Shown here piece after piece: positions 1 to 6,650 of a stretch of 8,960 nt of DNA. Within the stretch, counting starts at the first letter, position 1; every line of letters begins with the position of its first letter. A model generated the notes under the pieces. That model saw nothing but the letters and a program-made list of their open reading frames with translations, ran no database searches and was not told the DNA's origin. Source of the DNA: Endomicrobium sp. (GTDB lineage: Bacteria; Elusimicrobiota; Endomicrobiia; Endomicrobiales; Endomicrobiaceae); NCBI GenBank assembly GCA_031278115.1, contig JAITKZ010000035.1, positions 1 through 8,960 on the forward strand. The letters are read 5' to 3'. The translations under genes were made by a program, and so were the position numbers.

Positions 1-465
1 ATATATACTCTATAACCGAGATTGTCCATCTCGTTAATTGCTTCTTCAACCGTAACAGGTTGTAAATCAAAACGTTTTATTTCTGAAATTTTTGTTCTTG
101 AAGCTTCCATAGTATCATAGGAAAATGTTTCTTCAATATTGCGTTTCTTATCTTTTAAAATTGCGAGTTTGTCTTTTCTATGAACTTTTGAGATGTCTTT
201 TTGTTTTCTGAGCTGTTTTTCAAGTTTGTCCAAGGCGAAATCTATTGAGGCGTATAAGTTTGTTGATTCTTCTTTTGCTCTGAAAGAAATTTTTCCGGAG
301 TGGAAAATTATTTCAGTTATTTGTCTATTTTTTTTTTAACCGACAAAATAACATGGATAAAAACATCATTCGTATTGAGAAATTTTTCATATTTTGTAAT
401 TTTTGTACGTAAGAGTCTATGGAATCTGTCAGTTTAAGATGTCTTGCTGTTATGTTAACCTGCAT
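1..465 (-). pseudogene. hpf: Long-form ribosome hibernation promoting factor, two frameshifts, 3' end outside window
   Basis: This family binds the 30S decoding region in starved cells; the long form also pairs ribosomes into inactive 100S dimers. The ATG at 465 has a good Shine-Dalgarno (AGGAG, spacing 6) and begins MQVNITARHLKLTDSI, the typical S30AE start. After about 24 codons the reading frame breaks at a short A run (about 383-396). It continues one frame over (KFLNTNDVFIHVILSVKK) and breaks again in an A10 run (328-337). From there a third frame stays open to the window edge: RQITEIIFHSGKISFRAK, then a charged linker, then the start of the C-terminal dimerisation domain (IKRFDLQPVTVEEAINEMD). 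One missing A at each site would restore one continuous protein. It may be a young pseudogene, a sequence error, or a gene rescued by slippage on the A10 run. Family identity is secure; functional status is not. Confidence 0.85.
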
Positions 466-491
466 TCCTCTCTCCTCTGCGATACTATTTT

Positions 492-520
492 AATATACAA
501 AATTTATGTACGTTTGTTAA
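492..520 (-). promoter_or_regulatory. Probable sigma-70-type promoter of hpf
   Basis: Reading the minus strand, a -35 box TTAACA (520-515) and a -10 box TATATT (497-492) are separated by exactly 17 bp, each matching consensus at five of six positions. Transcription would start near 485, giving a leader of about 20 nt that contains the AGGAG ribosome binding site before the ATG at 465. This would let hpf be expressed separately from the LPS genes upstream. In AT-rich DNA such matches can arise by chance, but the placement directly before a gene supports it. Confidence 0.5.
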
Positions 521-555
521 ATCACCAAAAAAATTCAATAAATTTCTATTTTTAT

Positions 556-1275
556 CTACATCTTGAAATTATCGCCAAGATACACTTTTTTTGCCTTAGG
601 ATTATCCAATAGTTCTTTGGCGCTTCCCTCAAGTAAAATTTTCCCTTCATAAATAATGTAAGCCCTGTCAATAATTTCAAGAGTTTCTCTTACATTATGG
701 TCTGTTATTAAAATCCCCAATTCTCTGTCTCTAAGACTTCTCATAATTTTTTGTATATCAACAACCGTAATTGGATCAATTCCTACAAAAGGCTCGTCCA
801 AAAGTAAAAATTTAGGATTGGTTACCAGAGACCTTGCAATTTCAAGTCTTCTTTTTTCGCCACCTGAAAGAGTAACACTCATTTGTTTCTTGAGTCTTGT
901 AAGACCAAAATCTTCAAGCAATGAGTCAACTTTTTCCTGTTGTTCGCTTTTTGAAACGATAAGCATTTGAGCAACAGCCATTAAATTATCTTCTACGCTC
1001 AAACCGCGAAAGATTGATGTCTCTTGAGCAAGATAACTAACTCCTGCGCGAGATCTTTGATACATAGGCCAATCAGTAACTTCGTTGTCTCCCAAATAAA
1101 CGCTTCCATCATATGGTTTAACAAGACCGACCGTCATATAAAAAGTTGTGGTTTTTCCGGCTCCGTTAGGACCGAGTAAACCTACAATCTCGCCTTGTCT
1201 AACGCTTATGCTTATGCCGTTTACAACCATTCTGTGTTTATATTTTTTAAATAATTCTTCAGTTCTTAGTATCAT
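556..1275 (-). CDS. lptB: LptB, ATPase of the LPS export ABC transporter
   Basis: LptB is the cytoplasmic nucleotide-binding subunit that powers LPS extraction from the inner membrane by the LptB2FGC complex. At 239 aa it is close to the E. coli protein (241 aa). All ABC motifs are visible: Walker A GPNGAGKT (residues 35-42), Q-loop Q84, signature LSGGE (136-140) followed by KRRLEIAR, Walker B FLLLDEP (156-162) and the switch histidine H193 in ITDHN. The segment LLDEPFVGIDPI and the C-terminal EGSAKELLDNPKAKKVYLG are characteristic of LptB rather than of other small ABC ATPases. Its ATG lies inside the end of lptA (17-nt overlap), which suggests translational coupling. The partner permeases LptF and LptG are not in this window. 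No rpoN follows, unlike the usual proteobacterial order. Confidence 0.96.
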   Translation of the reverse strand: MILRTEELFKKYKHRMVVNGISISVRQGEIVGLLGPNGAGKTTTFYMTVGLVKPYDGSVYLGDNEVTDWPMYQRSRAGVSYLAQETSIFRGLSVEDNLMAVAQMLIVSKSEQQEKVDSLLEDFGLTRLKKQMSVTLSGGEKRRLEIARSLVTNPKFLLLDEPFVGIDPITVVDIQKIMRSLRDRELGILITDHNVRETLEIIDRAYIIYEGKILLEGSAKELLDNPKAKKVYLGDNFKM

Positions 1276-1939
1276 TTATTGTATTTTCCATTTCTATTTT
1301 GCCTTTAACATTTCCTTCCATAAATATTTTTTTACCATCATCAGTATCGTAAAAAATCATTTTATTAGCTTCGTAAAGTTGTTTTCTGCCTTCAGATACA
1401 ACTTCGGCAACAGGTCTTATTTTATCTTTTTCAAATACTGCTCCAGATATTTTTTGATCAAACAGAACATTATCGGAGCGAATAGTACCTGAAGATGTTA
1501 CAATAAACACGTCGCCATATGCTTTTATATTTTCACCGTTCTTATCAAATTTTATCTCTTTCGCCAACATTATAAAAGGCGTTGATGAACCTTTGACAAA
1601 ATATTTTACTAAAGTATTTTTACCCCAGAGTTTGCCTTTTCCTGAATTTGTATTATATTTGGCGAACCTTCCTGACGCTTCAATTCTATCGCCATTTTTA
1701 AATTTTGACACAACTTTTACATTTCCAGAAGCCAAAAATTCTGAATGTTTTTTATCAAAAGATGTTTTGTCAGCAATTATTTCTGTATTTTTATTGTCAA
1801 ACGTTTTAGATTTAAATATTGAATCCTGAGCGCAAGAAACCGCTATGCTTAAAAAAACAACAGATAACGAAACAACAAAATTAATCAAGAACTGTTCGCT
1901 GATTCTTAATAGTAACTGTTTCAAGTTTACTGTCCGCAT
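1259..1939 (-). CDS. lptA: LptA/OstA-like periplasmic LPS transport protein
   Basis: LptA-type proteins form the beta-jellyroll bridge that carries LPS across the periplasm from LptC to LptD. The mature part shows three OstA-like repeats: TEIIADKTSFDKKHSEFLAS followed by GNVKV, a middle IKAYGDVFIVTSSGTIRSDN, and a last YEANKMIFYDTDDGKKIFM followed by EGNVKG. An N-terminal hydrophobic stretch (FVVSLSVVFLSIAV) ends in SCA-Q, a plausible signal peptidase I site. I chose the ATG at 1939 (226 aa) because a GAGG motif lies four bases upstream and it gives a positively charged n-region (MRTVNLKQLLLR). An ATG at 1987 lacks a ribosome binding site. A TTG at 1888, which overlaps the lptC stop, is the third option but would lack a basic n-region. 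The gene overlaps lptC upstream and lptB downstream. Confidence 0.87.
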   Translation of the reverse strand: MRTVNLKQLLLRISEQFLINFVVSLSVVFLSIAVSCAQDSIFKSKTFDNKNTEIIADKTSFDKKHSEFLASGNVKVVSKFKNGDRIEASGRFAKYNTNSGKGKLWGKNTLVKYFVKGSSTPFIMLAKEIKFDKNGENIKAYGDVFIVTSSGTIRSDNVLFDQKISGAVFEKDKIRPVAEVVSEGRKQLYEANKMIFYDTDDGKKIFMEGNVKGKIEMENTINDTKN

Positions 1940-2411
1940 CAAACCTCGTTCCGTATATCGCCTGTCCAGGTTTTTTAATTTTAACATTGTTATAACTATA
2001 AATTAAATTCTTTTTTGCATTGTACATTAAATCTGTAGTTTGTAAATGTTCATTATTTGCTGTGTCAATAACACATTTGCCTATTCCTTTAACATCGTAT
2101 GTTTCCAAATTTATATCAGCGCTTTCTGTAATAAGTGTAGAAACATAATTGCCCTTATCATAAAACTTTACTATGGGAAGCTTTAAATGAGCATTACTCC
2201 CCTCTTCATCTATAATAGCCGATTCTGCCTCTACTATCATTTTTAGTTTTCCATCTTTAGTTTGAGTTATAGTAAATTTTTCTATAGTGCGCTCAGACAT
2301 GGGAGGCATTTCTTCAATAACAATTTTTTCCGATTTACATCCTCCTAAAAACAAAAAAATAGAAAAAAAAGCACAGATACGCAAAATAAATCTCTTTTTA
2401 TAAAATTTCAT
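1881..2411 (-). CDS. lptC: LptC-like lipoprotein of the LPS export complex
   Basis: LptC is anchored in the inner membrane with a periplasmic domain and passes LPS from LptB2FG to LptA. The protein is 176 aa. Its N-terminus has basic residues (MKFYKKRFILR), a hydrophobic segment and a lipobox LGGC with Cys25. It therefore looks like a lipoprotein rather than having the transmembrane helix of E. coli LptC. The region after it (SERTIEKFTITQTKDGKLKM) and the later beta-rich repeats (ESADINLETYDVKGIGKCVI, then LQTTDLMYNAKKNLIYS) match the YrbK/LptC pattern of strands that fold like LptA. The ATG overlaps the lpxL stop as ATGA, and an AAGGA lies just upstream. The 3' end encodes the start of lptA in another frame. 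The neighbours LptA and LptB strongly support the assignment. Confidence 0.88.
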   Translation of the reverse strand: MKFYKKRFILRICAFFSIFLFLGGCKSEKIVIEEMPPMSERTIEKFTITQTKDGKLKMIVEAESAIIDEEGSNAHLKLPIVKFYDKGNYVSTLITESADINLETYDVKGIGKCVIDTANNEHLQTTDLMYNAKKNLIYSYNNVKIKKPGQAIYGTRFDADSKLETVTIKNQRTVLD

Positions 2412-3328
2412 GCCTTATCCTTTGCCTCTTTAGGCTTTGTTTTCCATCTGTCATGAAACCAAACCCATTGCTCAGGATACCGCTTTATATGCTCTTCCAA
2501 GATAGATGTGATATCTTGCGTAAGTTTTTCAACATCTTTTTCAAAGTCGTCTGTTTTTGTAAAGCTTATCGGACCGTTAACCACAGTTTTGTGTTTGTAT
2601 TCGTCTATTCTTTGATCAAACGCTACATAAACGTCTGCTTCAGTTTTTAAAGCTAAGACAGCAAGACCAGAAGGCGTCCACGATTTTTGACCGAAAAAAT
2701 CAACAAAAACTCCCGCAACACCTACATCTTGATCTATAAGCATTGCTATAGTTTCGCCTCTTTTTAAAGCTCTTAAAAGCTTAATTCCAGAACCTAACGT
2801 TTCTCTTAATATAACTTTTATATTCTTACTCTTCCTGTATGCGACAAGCATGTCGTTAAGACCGTCAATATAAATTTTCTTTGCTACGACGTTTATGGGA
2901 ATACCCATTTCTGCCATTATAGCAGCGGTTATTTCCCAGTTACCCGTATGGGCGCCTGCAAAAAGTATTCCTTTGCCATTTTTCAAGCTTTCTTGTATAT
3001 GATCAAGTTTTTCAACAAAAGCTATATTTCTCATGAATTTAGAATTCATACGAGGAAAATTTGCAAGCTCAAAAAAATTTCTAGCTTCAAGAGAAAATAT
3101 TTTTTTTACCATTCTTTTTATATCTTCATTGGATTTTTCAGGGAAACATTTCTTTAAATTCTTTCTAGCGCTTCTGGCTCCCTCTATAGCAACATAATAA
3201 GCTATCCTACCAAAAAAAGAACTAAGAAAACCAACTGAAAATTTATAAGGCAAAATTAAAACTAACTTTGCAAAAATATATGCGCCATAATAATATATTC
3301 TTCTGCGAACTTTTTTAAAATCTAGCAT
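2408..3328 (-). CDS. Lipid A biosynthesis acyltransferase (LpxL/HtrB family)
   Basis: This family transfers a secondary acyl chain from acyl-ACP onto Kdo-lipid A at the inner membrane. The protein is 306 aa from the chosen start, near the family norm. The catalytic H-x4-E motif is visible as HTGNWE (His127, Glu132), followed by a DQD motif (residues 199-201), GVFVDFFG, and the C-terminal EQWVWFHDRWKTKP typical of the family. The N-terminus has a hydrophobic stretch (YYYGAYIFAKLVLILPY) that would attach it to the membrane. The ATG at 3328 is preferred over one 27 nt upstream because GGAAAGG precedes it at good distance and because it overlaps the kdsC stop (ATGCTAG). The sequence does not show whether it acts like LpxL, LpxM or LpxP. 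It is the only acyltransferase in the window. Confidence 0.92.
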   Translation of the reverse strand: MLDFKKVRRRIYYYGAYIFAKLVLILPYKFSVGFLSSFFGRIAYYVAIEGARSARKNLKKCFPEKSNEDIKRMVKKIFSLEARNFFELANFPRMNSKFMRNIAFVEKLDHIQESLKNGKGILFAGAHTGNWEITAAIMAEMGIPINVVAKKIYIDGLNDMLVAYRKSKNIKVILRETLGSGIKLLRALKRGETIAMLIDQDVGVAGVFVDFFGQKSWTPSGLAVLALKTEADVYVAFDQRIDEYKHKTVVNGPISFTKTDDFEKDVEKLTQDITSILEEHIKRYPEQWVWFHDRWKTKPKEAKDKA

Positions 3329-3859
3329 TCGTACCTTTCCAAAACTCTTTTCCACTCGCCTAAGGACTTCATTATAATCTCTATCATCTCTCTAACCACT
3401 CCATCGCCGCCGTTAAGAGCTGAAACAAAATTCACAGCTTCTTTTACATCAGCACAAGCATCAGCGGGACACGACGAGAGACCTACAGATTTTAACACAG
3501 GAACATCAATAATATCGTCACCTATGTATGCTATCTTTGATAAATCTAAATTTTCTTTCTCTGCTATTTTTCCAAGAGCTTCTTTTTTTGCTCATACAAT
3601 TTTGAATTAAACAATCTATCTTTATTTCAGCTGCACGAGTTTCAACTTGAATTGATTCTTTTCCTGTAATCCATGCAGTTTTGATTCTTTTAGCCGTTTT
3701 TGACAATAAATTATATCCCATACCATCTTTAACATTCCATATTTTAACCTCTTCTCCATTATTAAAAATAATTATTTCGCCGTGGGTTAAAACGCCGTCC
3801 ACATCGCAGGCAAGAAGTTTGATATTCTTGGCTTTTTCCAAAATTTCGTTATTATCCAT
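3322..3859 (-). pseudogene. kdsC: Kdo-8-phosphate phosphatase, frameshifted in an A7 run
   Basis: KdsC is a HAD-family phosphatase that removes phosphate from Kdo-8-P between KdsA and KdsB. The first frame starts at the ATG at 3859 and shows HAD motif I LLACDVDGVLTHG (Asp19, Asp21) and motif II AWITGKES (Thr65). After QNCMSKK it shifts out of frame and stops at 3518. The rest of the protein is intact one frame over: KKEALGKIAEKENLDLSKIA, motif IV YIGDDIIDVPVL, SVGLSSCPADACADVKEAV, and a stop at 3322. Removing one A from the A7 run at 3583-3589 gives a normal 178-aa KdsC (E. coli 188 aa). No other damage is visible, so the lesion is recent, a sequencing error, or bypassed by slippage. The start overlaps the stop of the small gene before it (TAATG), and the end overlaps the acyltransferase start. 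Confidence 0.9.
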
Positions 3860-4077
3860 TATTCTGTCGCAACCTTGCTTAAGTTTTTGCCGTTAAGCCA
3901 CGGAGTAAGCTCGGGACATATTTCTCTCATATAAGGCTTTAAAACTATATTCAAAGTAAAAAAAAGAAATGTTAAAGTTCCAAGAACAATTACAAAAGTT
4001 TTTAAATACCACTCATAAGAAGGTTTCCATAAAACATCTTTCTCTCTTTTAACTTCAATCGAGCTTTCATGTTTCAT
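3859..4077 (-). CDS. Small single-helix membrane protein of unknown function
   Basis: I do not recognise this 72-aa protein. It has a charged N-terminus (MKHESSIEVKREKDVLWKP), one hydrophobic helix at about residues 28-47 (TFVIVLGTLTFLFFTLNIVL), and a short polar C-terminal tail with two prolines and one cysteine. Its start overlaps the kdsA stop (ATGA) and its stop overlaps the kdsC start (TAATG). This double overlap makes it a real, coupled member of the Kdo gene block rather than a chance frame. The charge pattern (many basic residues before the helix and a mixed tail) does not settle its orientation. A role in holding Kdo enzymes near the membrane is only a guess from position. Confidence 0.75.
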   Translation of the reverse strand: MKHESSIEVKREKDVLWKPSYEWYLKTFVIVLGTLTFLFFTLNIVLKPYMREICPELTPWLNGKNLSKVATE

Positions 4078-4898
4078 TTTACCACCTTGTCTATAGCTTT
4101 GATATGTTTTAGAAACTGCTTAAAGTTTTTTAATTCCAAACTATTTGCTCCATCAGAAAGAGCTTTATCGGGATTATCGTGAACTTCTAAAAACAACGCA
4201 GCAACGCCTACTGCCGCAGCCGCTTTTGCAAGAGGAAAAACAAATTCTCTATTGCCACCGCTGCAAATTCCCTGTCCTCCGGGAAGCTGAACGCTGTGAG
4301 TAGCATCAAAAATAACAGGGTATCCGGTTTGCTTCATTATATCCAAACCTCTAAAATCAACTACTAAGTTGTGATACCCGAAGGAAACACCCCTTTCCGT
4401 CAAACTCAGTTTACTATTGCCAAAACTTTCCGCTTTTTTAATAACATTAGTCATATCTTCAGGAGCTAAAAATTGTCCTTTTTTTATATTGATAGGTTTT
4501 CCAGTAAGAGCACATGCTTTTATTAAATCTGTCTGACGGGACAAAAATGCGGGAATCTGCAAAAAATCCACAACTTCCGCTACTATATGTGCTTGGCTTT
4601 CATTATGAACATCGGTAATTACAGGCACTTTTAACTCTTCTCTTATCCTATCTAAAATCTTCAAACCTTCTTTCACGCCAGGTCCTCTAAAAGAACTTGA
4701 GGAAGAACGATTAGCTTTGTCATAAGAAGCTTTAAAAATAAAAGAAATTTTTAATTCTGACGTTATTTTTTTTAAACTTGCCGCTAAAGTTAAAGCGTGT
4801 TTTTCACTTTCAATAACACAAGGCCCTGCTATTACGGCAAAAGGTTTATCATTTGCTAAAGTAACATTTTTGCCTATTTTTACTTGTTTTATATGCAT
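4074..4898 (-). CDS. kdsA: Kdo-8-phosphate synthase, metal-dependent type
   Basis: KdsA condenses phosphoenolpyruvate with arabinose-5-phosphate to make Kdo-8-P, the first committed step to Kdo. The 274-aa protein has the family signatures FAVIAGPCVIESE, FKASYDKANRSSSSSFRGPG, PVITDVHN, FDATHSVQLPGG and FLEVHDNPDKALSDGANSL. The four metal ligands of the metal-dependent class are all present: Cys27 in GPC, His201 in DATHS, Glu238 in LEVH and Asp249 in SDGAN. E. coli KdsA, which is metal-independent, has Asn in place of the cysteine. I chose the ATG at 4898 because AAGGA lies just upstream, immediately after the kdsB stop. An earlier ATG at 4928 would extend into kdsB without a clear ribosome binding site. 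The gene overlaps the small membrane protein gene downstream by ATGA. Confidence 0.96.
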   Translation of the reverse strand: MHIKQVKIGKNVTLANDKPFAVIAGPCVIESEKHALTLAASLKKITSELKISFIFKASYDKANRSSSSSFRGPGVKEGLKILDRIREELKVPVITDVHNESQAHIVAEVVDFLQIPAFLSRQTDLIKACALTGKPINIKKGQFLAPEDMTNVIKKAESFGNSKLSLTERGVSFGYHNLVVDFRGLDIMKQTGYPVIFDATHSVQLPGGQGICSGGNREFVFPLAKAAAAVGVAALFLEVHDNPDKALSDGANSLELKNFKQFLKHIKAIDKVVK

Positions 4899-4908
4899 AT
4901 ATTTTTCC

Positions 4909-5634
4909 TTACTGCAAATATTTTTCAACTTTCGTAATATCTTCCGGAGTGTCCACTCCTATAGAATCTTTCTTGGACACTACAATTTTAATTTTTTTAC
5001 CGTTTTCAAGTGCCCTTAACTGCTCAAGGCTTTCGGTTCTCTCTAAAAGAGAGTTTTTAGTCTTAGAAAAATCTAGCAAGAATTTTCTTTTGTATCCGTA
5101 TATCCCCATATGCTTATAGTATTTTATCTTCAACCCATCTCTATTAAAGGGAATCGCAAACCTTGAAAAGTACAAAGCGTACATATCCTTGTCAAAAACA
5201 ACTTTTACAACATTAGGATTATTTATTGAATCAGCATCTTTTATTGGAAAAGCCGCAGTTATATACTCAATAGTCTTATCTTTTTTAAGCGACTTTATAA
5301 TCTCATCTATGAGCACTGGATCTATTAAAGGTTCATCACTTTGAACATTAATAAAAATTCCGAATCTTTTTAAAAACTTTGACGCAACAAAAGCAATTCT
5401 ATCTGTACCGCTTTTGCAAGTTTTAGGAGTCATAAAAATATCTATCTTAAGACTTTTTACAAAGTCGTAAATTCTTTTATCCTCTGTAGCAACTGCAATA
5501 TAATCAACTTTTTTACATTTCTTTACTTGCTCAATAGTATGCTCAATAAGAGTCTTCCCTTTTATTAGAGCTAATGGCTTTCCAAGAAACCTACTTGAAC
5601 CGTATCTTGAAGGAATAATTACTGCTGTTTTCAT
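4909..5634 (-). CDS. kdsB: CMP-Kdo synthetase
   Basis: KdsB activates Kdo with CTP to CMP-Kdo, the donor for the Kdo transferase. The protein is 241 aa (E. coli 248). Family motifs are clear: the nucleotide-binding IIPSRYGSSRFLGKPL (residues 6-21), SGTDR (75-79), the metal-binding NVQSDEPLID (Asp100), YKHMGIYGYKRKFLLDF, and the C-terminal GVDTPEDITKVEKYL (Asp228). One oddity is Ser99 where most relatives have Gly in NVQGDEP. All acidic ligands are kept, so activity is still expected. The ATG overlaps the stop of the heptose kinase gene (ATGA). The gene order kdsB, kdsA, small protein, kdsC puts the three dedicated Kdo steps together. Confidence 0.95.
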   Translation of the reverse strand: MKTAVIIPSRYGSSRFLGKPLALIKGKTLIEHTIEQVKKCKKVDYIAVATEDKRIYDFVKSLKIDIFMTPKTCKSGTDRIAFVASKFLKRFGIFINVQSDEPLIDPVLIDEIIKSLKKDKTIEYITAAFPIKDADSINNPNVVKVVFDKDMYALYFSRFAIPFNRDGLKIKYYKHMGIYGYKRKFLLDFSKTKNSLLERTESLEQLRALENGKKIKIVVSKKDSIGVDTPEDITKVEKYLQ

Positions 5635-6614
5635 TTTTTATAAAAATCCTTAACAACTTCTTCAAGCTCTTGAGGATTTGTAGTCGCTGTACCAAGTTTG
5701 CCGACCACTATTCCTGCAGCAAAATTTGCAATTTCAGCCGCGCTTAGCAAGTCTGCCTTAGCCGCCAAAGCCAAGGTCATAGTAGAAATAACTGTATCGC
5801 CAGCTCCTGTAACGTCATAAACTTCTTTTGCCCTTGTGGGAATATTCGTAATCTTATTATTAGGCTCTATAAGAGTCATTCCTTTCTCGCCGCGCGTGAT
5901 AAGGACTGAATTCGAACCTAAAGTCTTCAAAATTTTCTTGCCTAGAATCGCTATATCTTCGTCAGTTTTTATATTTTTTAATCCCATACCTTCCATTGCT
6001 TCTTTTTCATTGGGAGTCATTGTTGTAATTTTTTTGTATTTTTTGAAGTGATCTATTTTAGGGTCCACTGTGACAGGAATTTTGTATTTTTTTGCAAGAG
6101 CTATTATTTTTTTAAGAACAGCTGGGCTTACTACCCCTTTTCCATAATCGGAAATTATCACTGCCTTTGCTTTTGGAATAGACTCTTCTATGTTTTTTAT
6201 AATTTTCAGCTCGCTAGATCGCTCAAAAACGCCTTTCGCTTCTTTATCTACCCTAACTACTTGCTGACTTGCCGCAATAATTCTTGTTTTTATAATTGTC
6301 GGACGATGAGAACTGTAAACTAAATAATCATAATTTATATTTTTTTCCGAAAGCATTTCTATTAAAGTTTTTCCTGCAATATCCTCACCAATCGCACTAA
6401 CTATAAATGCTTTGCCACCTAATGCTGTTATGTTATTTGCTACGTTTGCAGCACCACCAAGAACTTCGGTCTCCTTTGTAACTTCAACAACAGGAACGGG
6501 AGCCTCTGGGGAAATTCTTACAACCTTCCCCCATATAAACTTATCTACCATAGTATCGCCGACAACCAAAACGGTTTGTTTTTTTAATAAAGAAATCAAT
6601 TTTAATAATTCCAT
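5631..6614 (-). CDS. rfaE1: D-glycero-beta-D-manno-heptose-7-phosphate kinase (HldA type, stand-alone)
   Basis: This PfkB-family (ribokinase-like) kinase phosphorylates heptose-7-phosphate at C1 on the way to ADP-heptose. The 327-aa protein shows the ISPEAPVPVVEV and LGGAANVANNITALGG motifs (glycines near residue 53), YGKGV, and the C-terminal DVTGAGDT (about 267-274) with the catalytic aspartate in GAGD. In E. coli the HldE protein (477 aa) fuses this kinase to an adenylyltransferase. Here the protein ends right after the kinase domain (ATTNPQELEEVVKDF), so the nucleotidyl step must be encoded elsewhere. The ATG at 6614 is favoured over the adjacent upstream GTG because GGAG lies six bases before it. 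It lies 36 bp after hldD and overlaps kdsB. Confidence 0.93.
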   Translation of the reverse strand: MELLKLISLLKKQTVLVVGDTMVDKFIWGKVVRISPEAPVPVVEVTKETEVLGGAANVANNITALGGKAFIVSAIGEDIAGKTLIEMLSEKNINYDYLVYSSHRPTIIKTRIIAASQQVVRVDKEAKGVFERSSELKIIKNIEESIPKAKAVIISDYGKGVVSPAVLKKIIALAKKYKIPVTVDPKIDHFKKYKKITTMTPNEKEAMEGMGLKNIKTDEDIAILGKKILKTLGSNSVLITRGEKGMTLIEPNNKITNIPTRAKEVYDVTGAGDTVISTMTLALAAKADLLSAAEIANFAAGIVVGKLGTATTNPQELEEVVKDFYKK

Positions 6615-6650
6615 CACTTACTCCGGGTTAATAAAGTTATCAATGCTTAC

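Noticed and set aside
500..555. Possible terminator after lptB
   Set aside because: Only a 5-6 bp stem made of A and T (AAATT/AATTT) before a T-run is visible; too weak to call.
403..612. Plus-strand open frame of 69 codons between hpf and lptB
   Set aside because: It lies opposite the start of hpf and the end of lptB, has no ribosome binding site and no recognisable protein features; a chance frame in AT-rich DNA.
1148..1829. Plus-strand open frames opposite lptA and lptB
   Set aside because: They are antisense shadows of well-supported genes, rich in Phe, Ile and Ser as expected from AT-rich complementary sequence.
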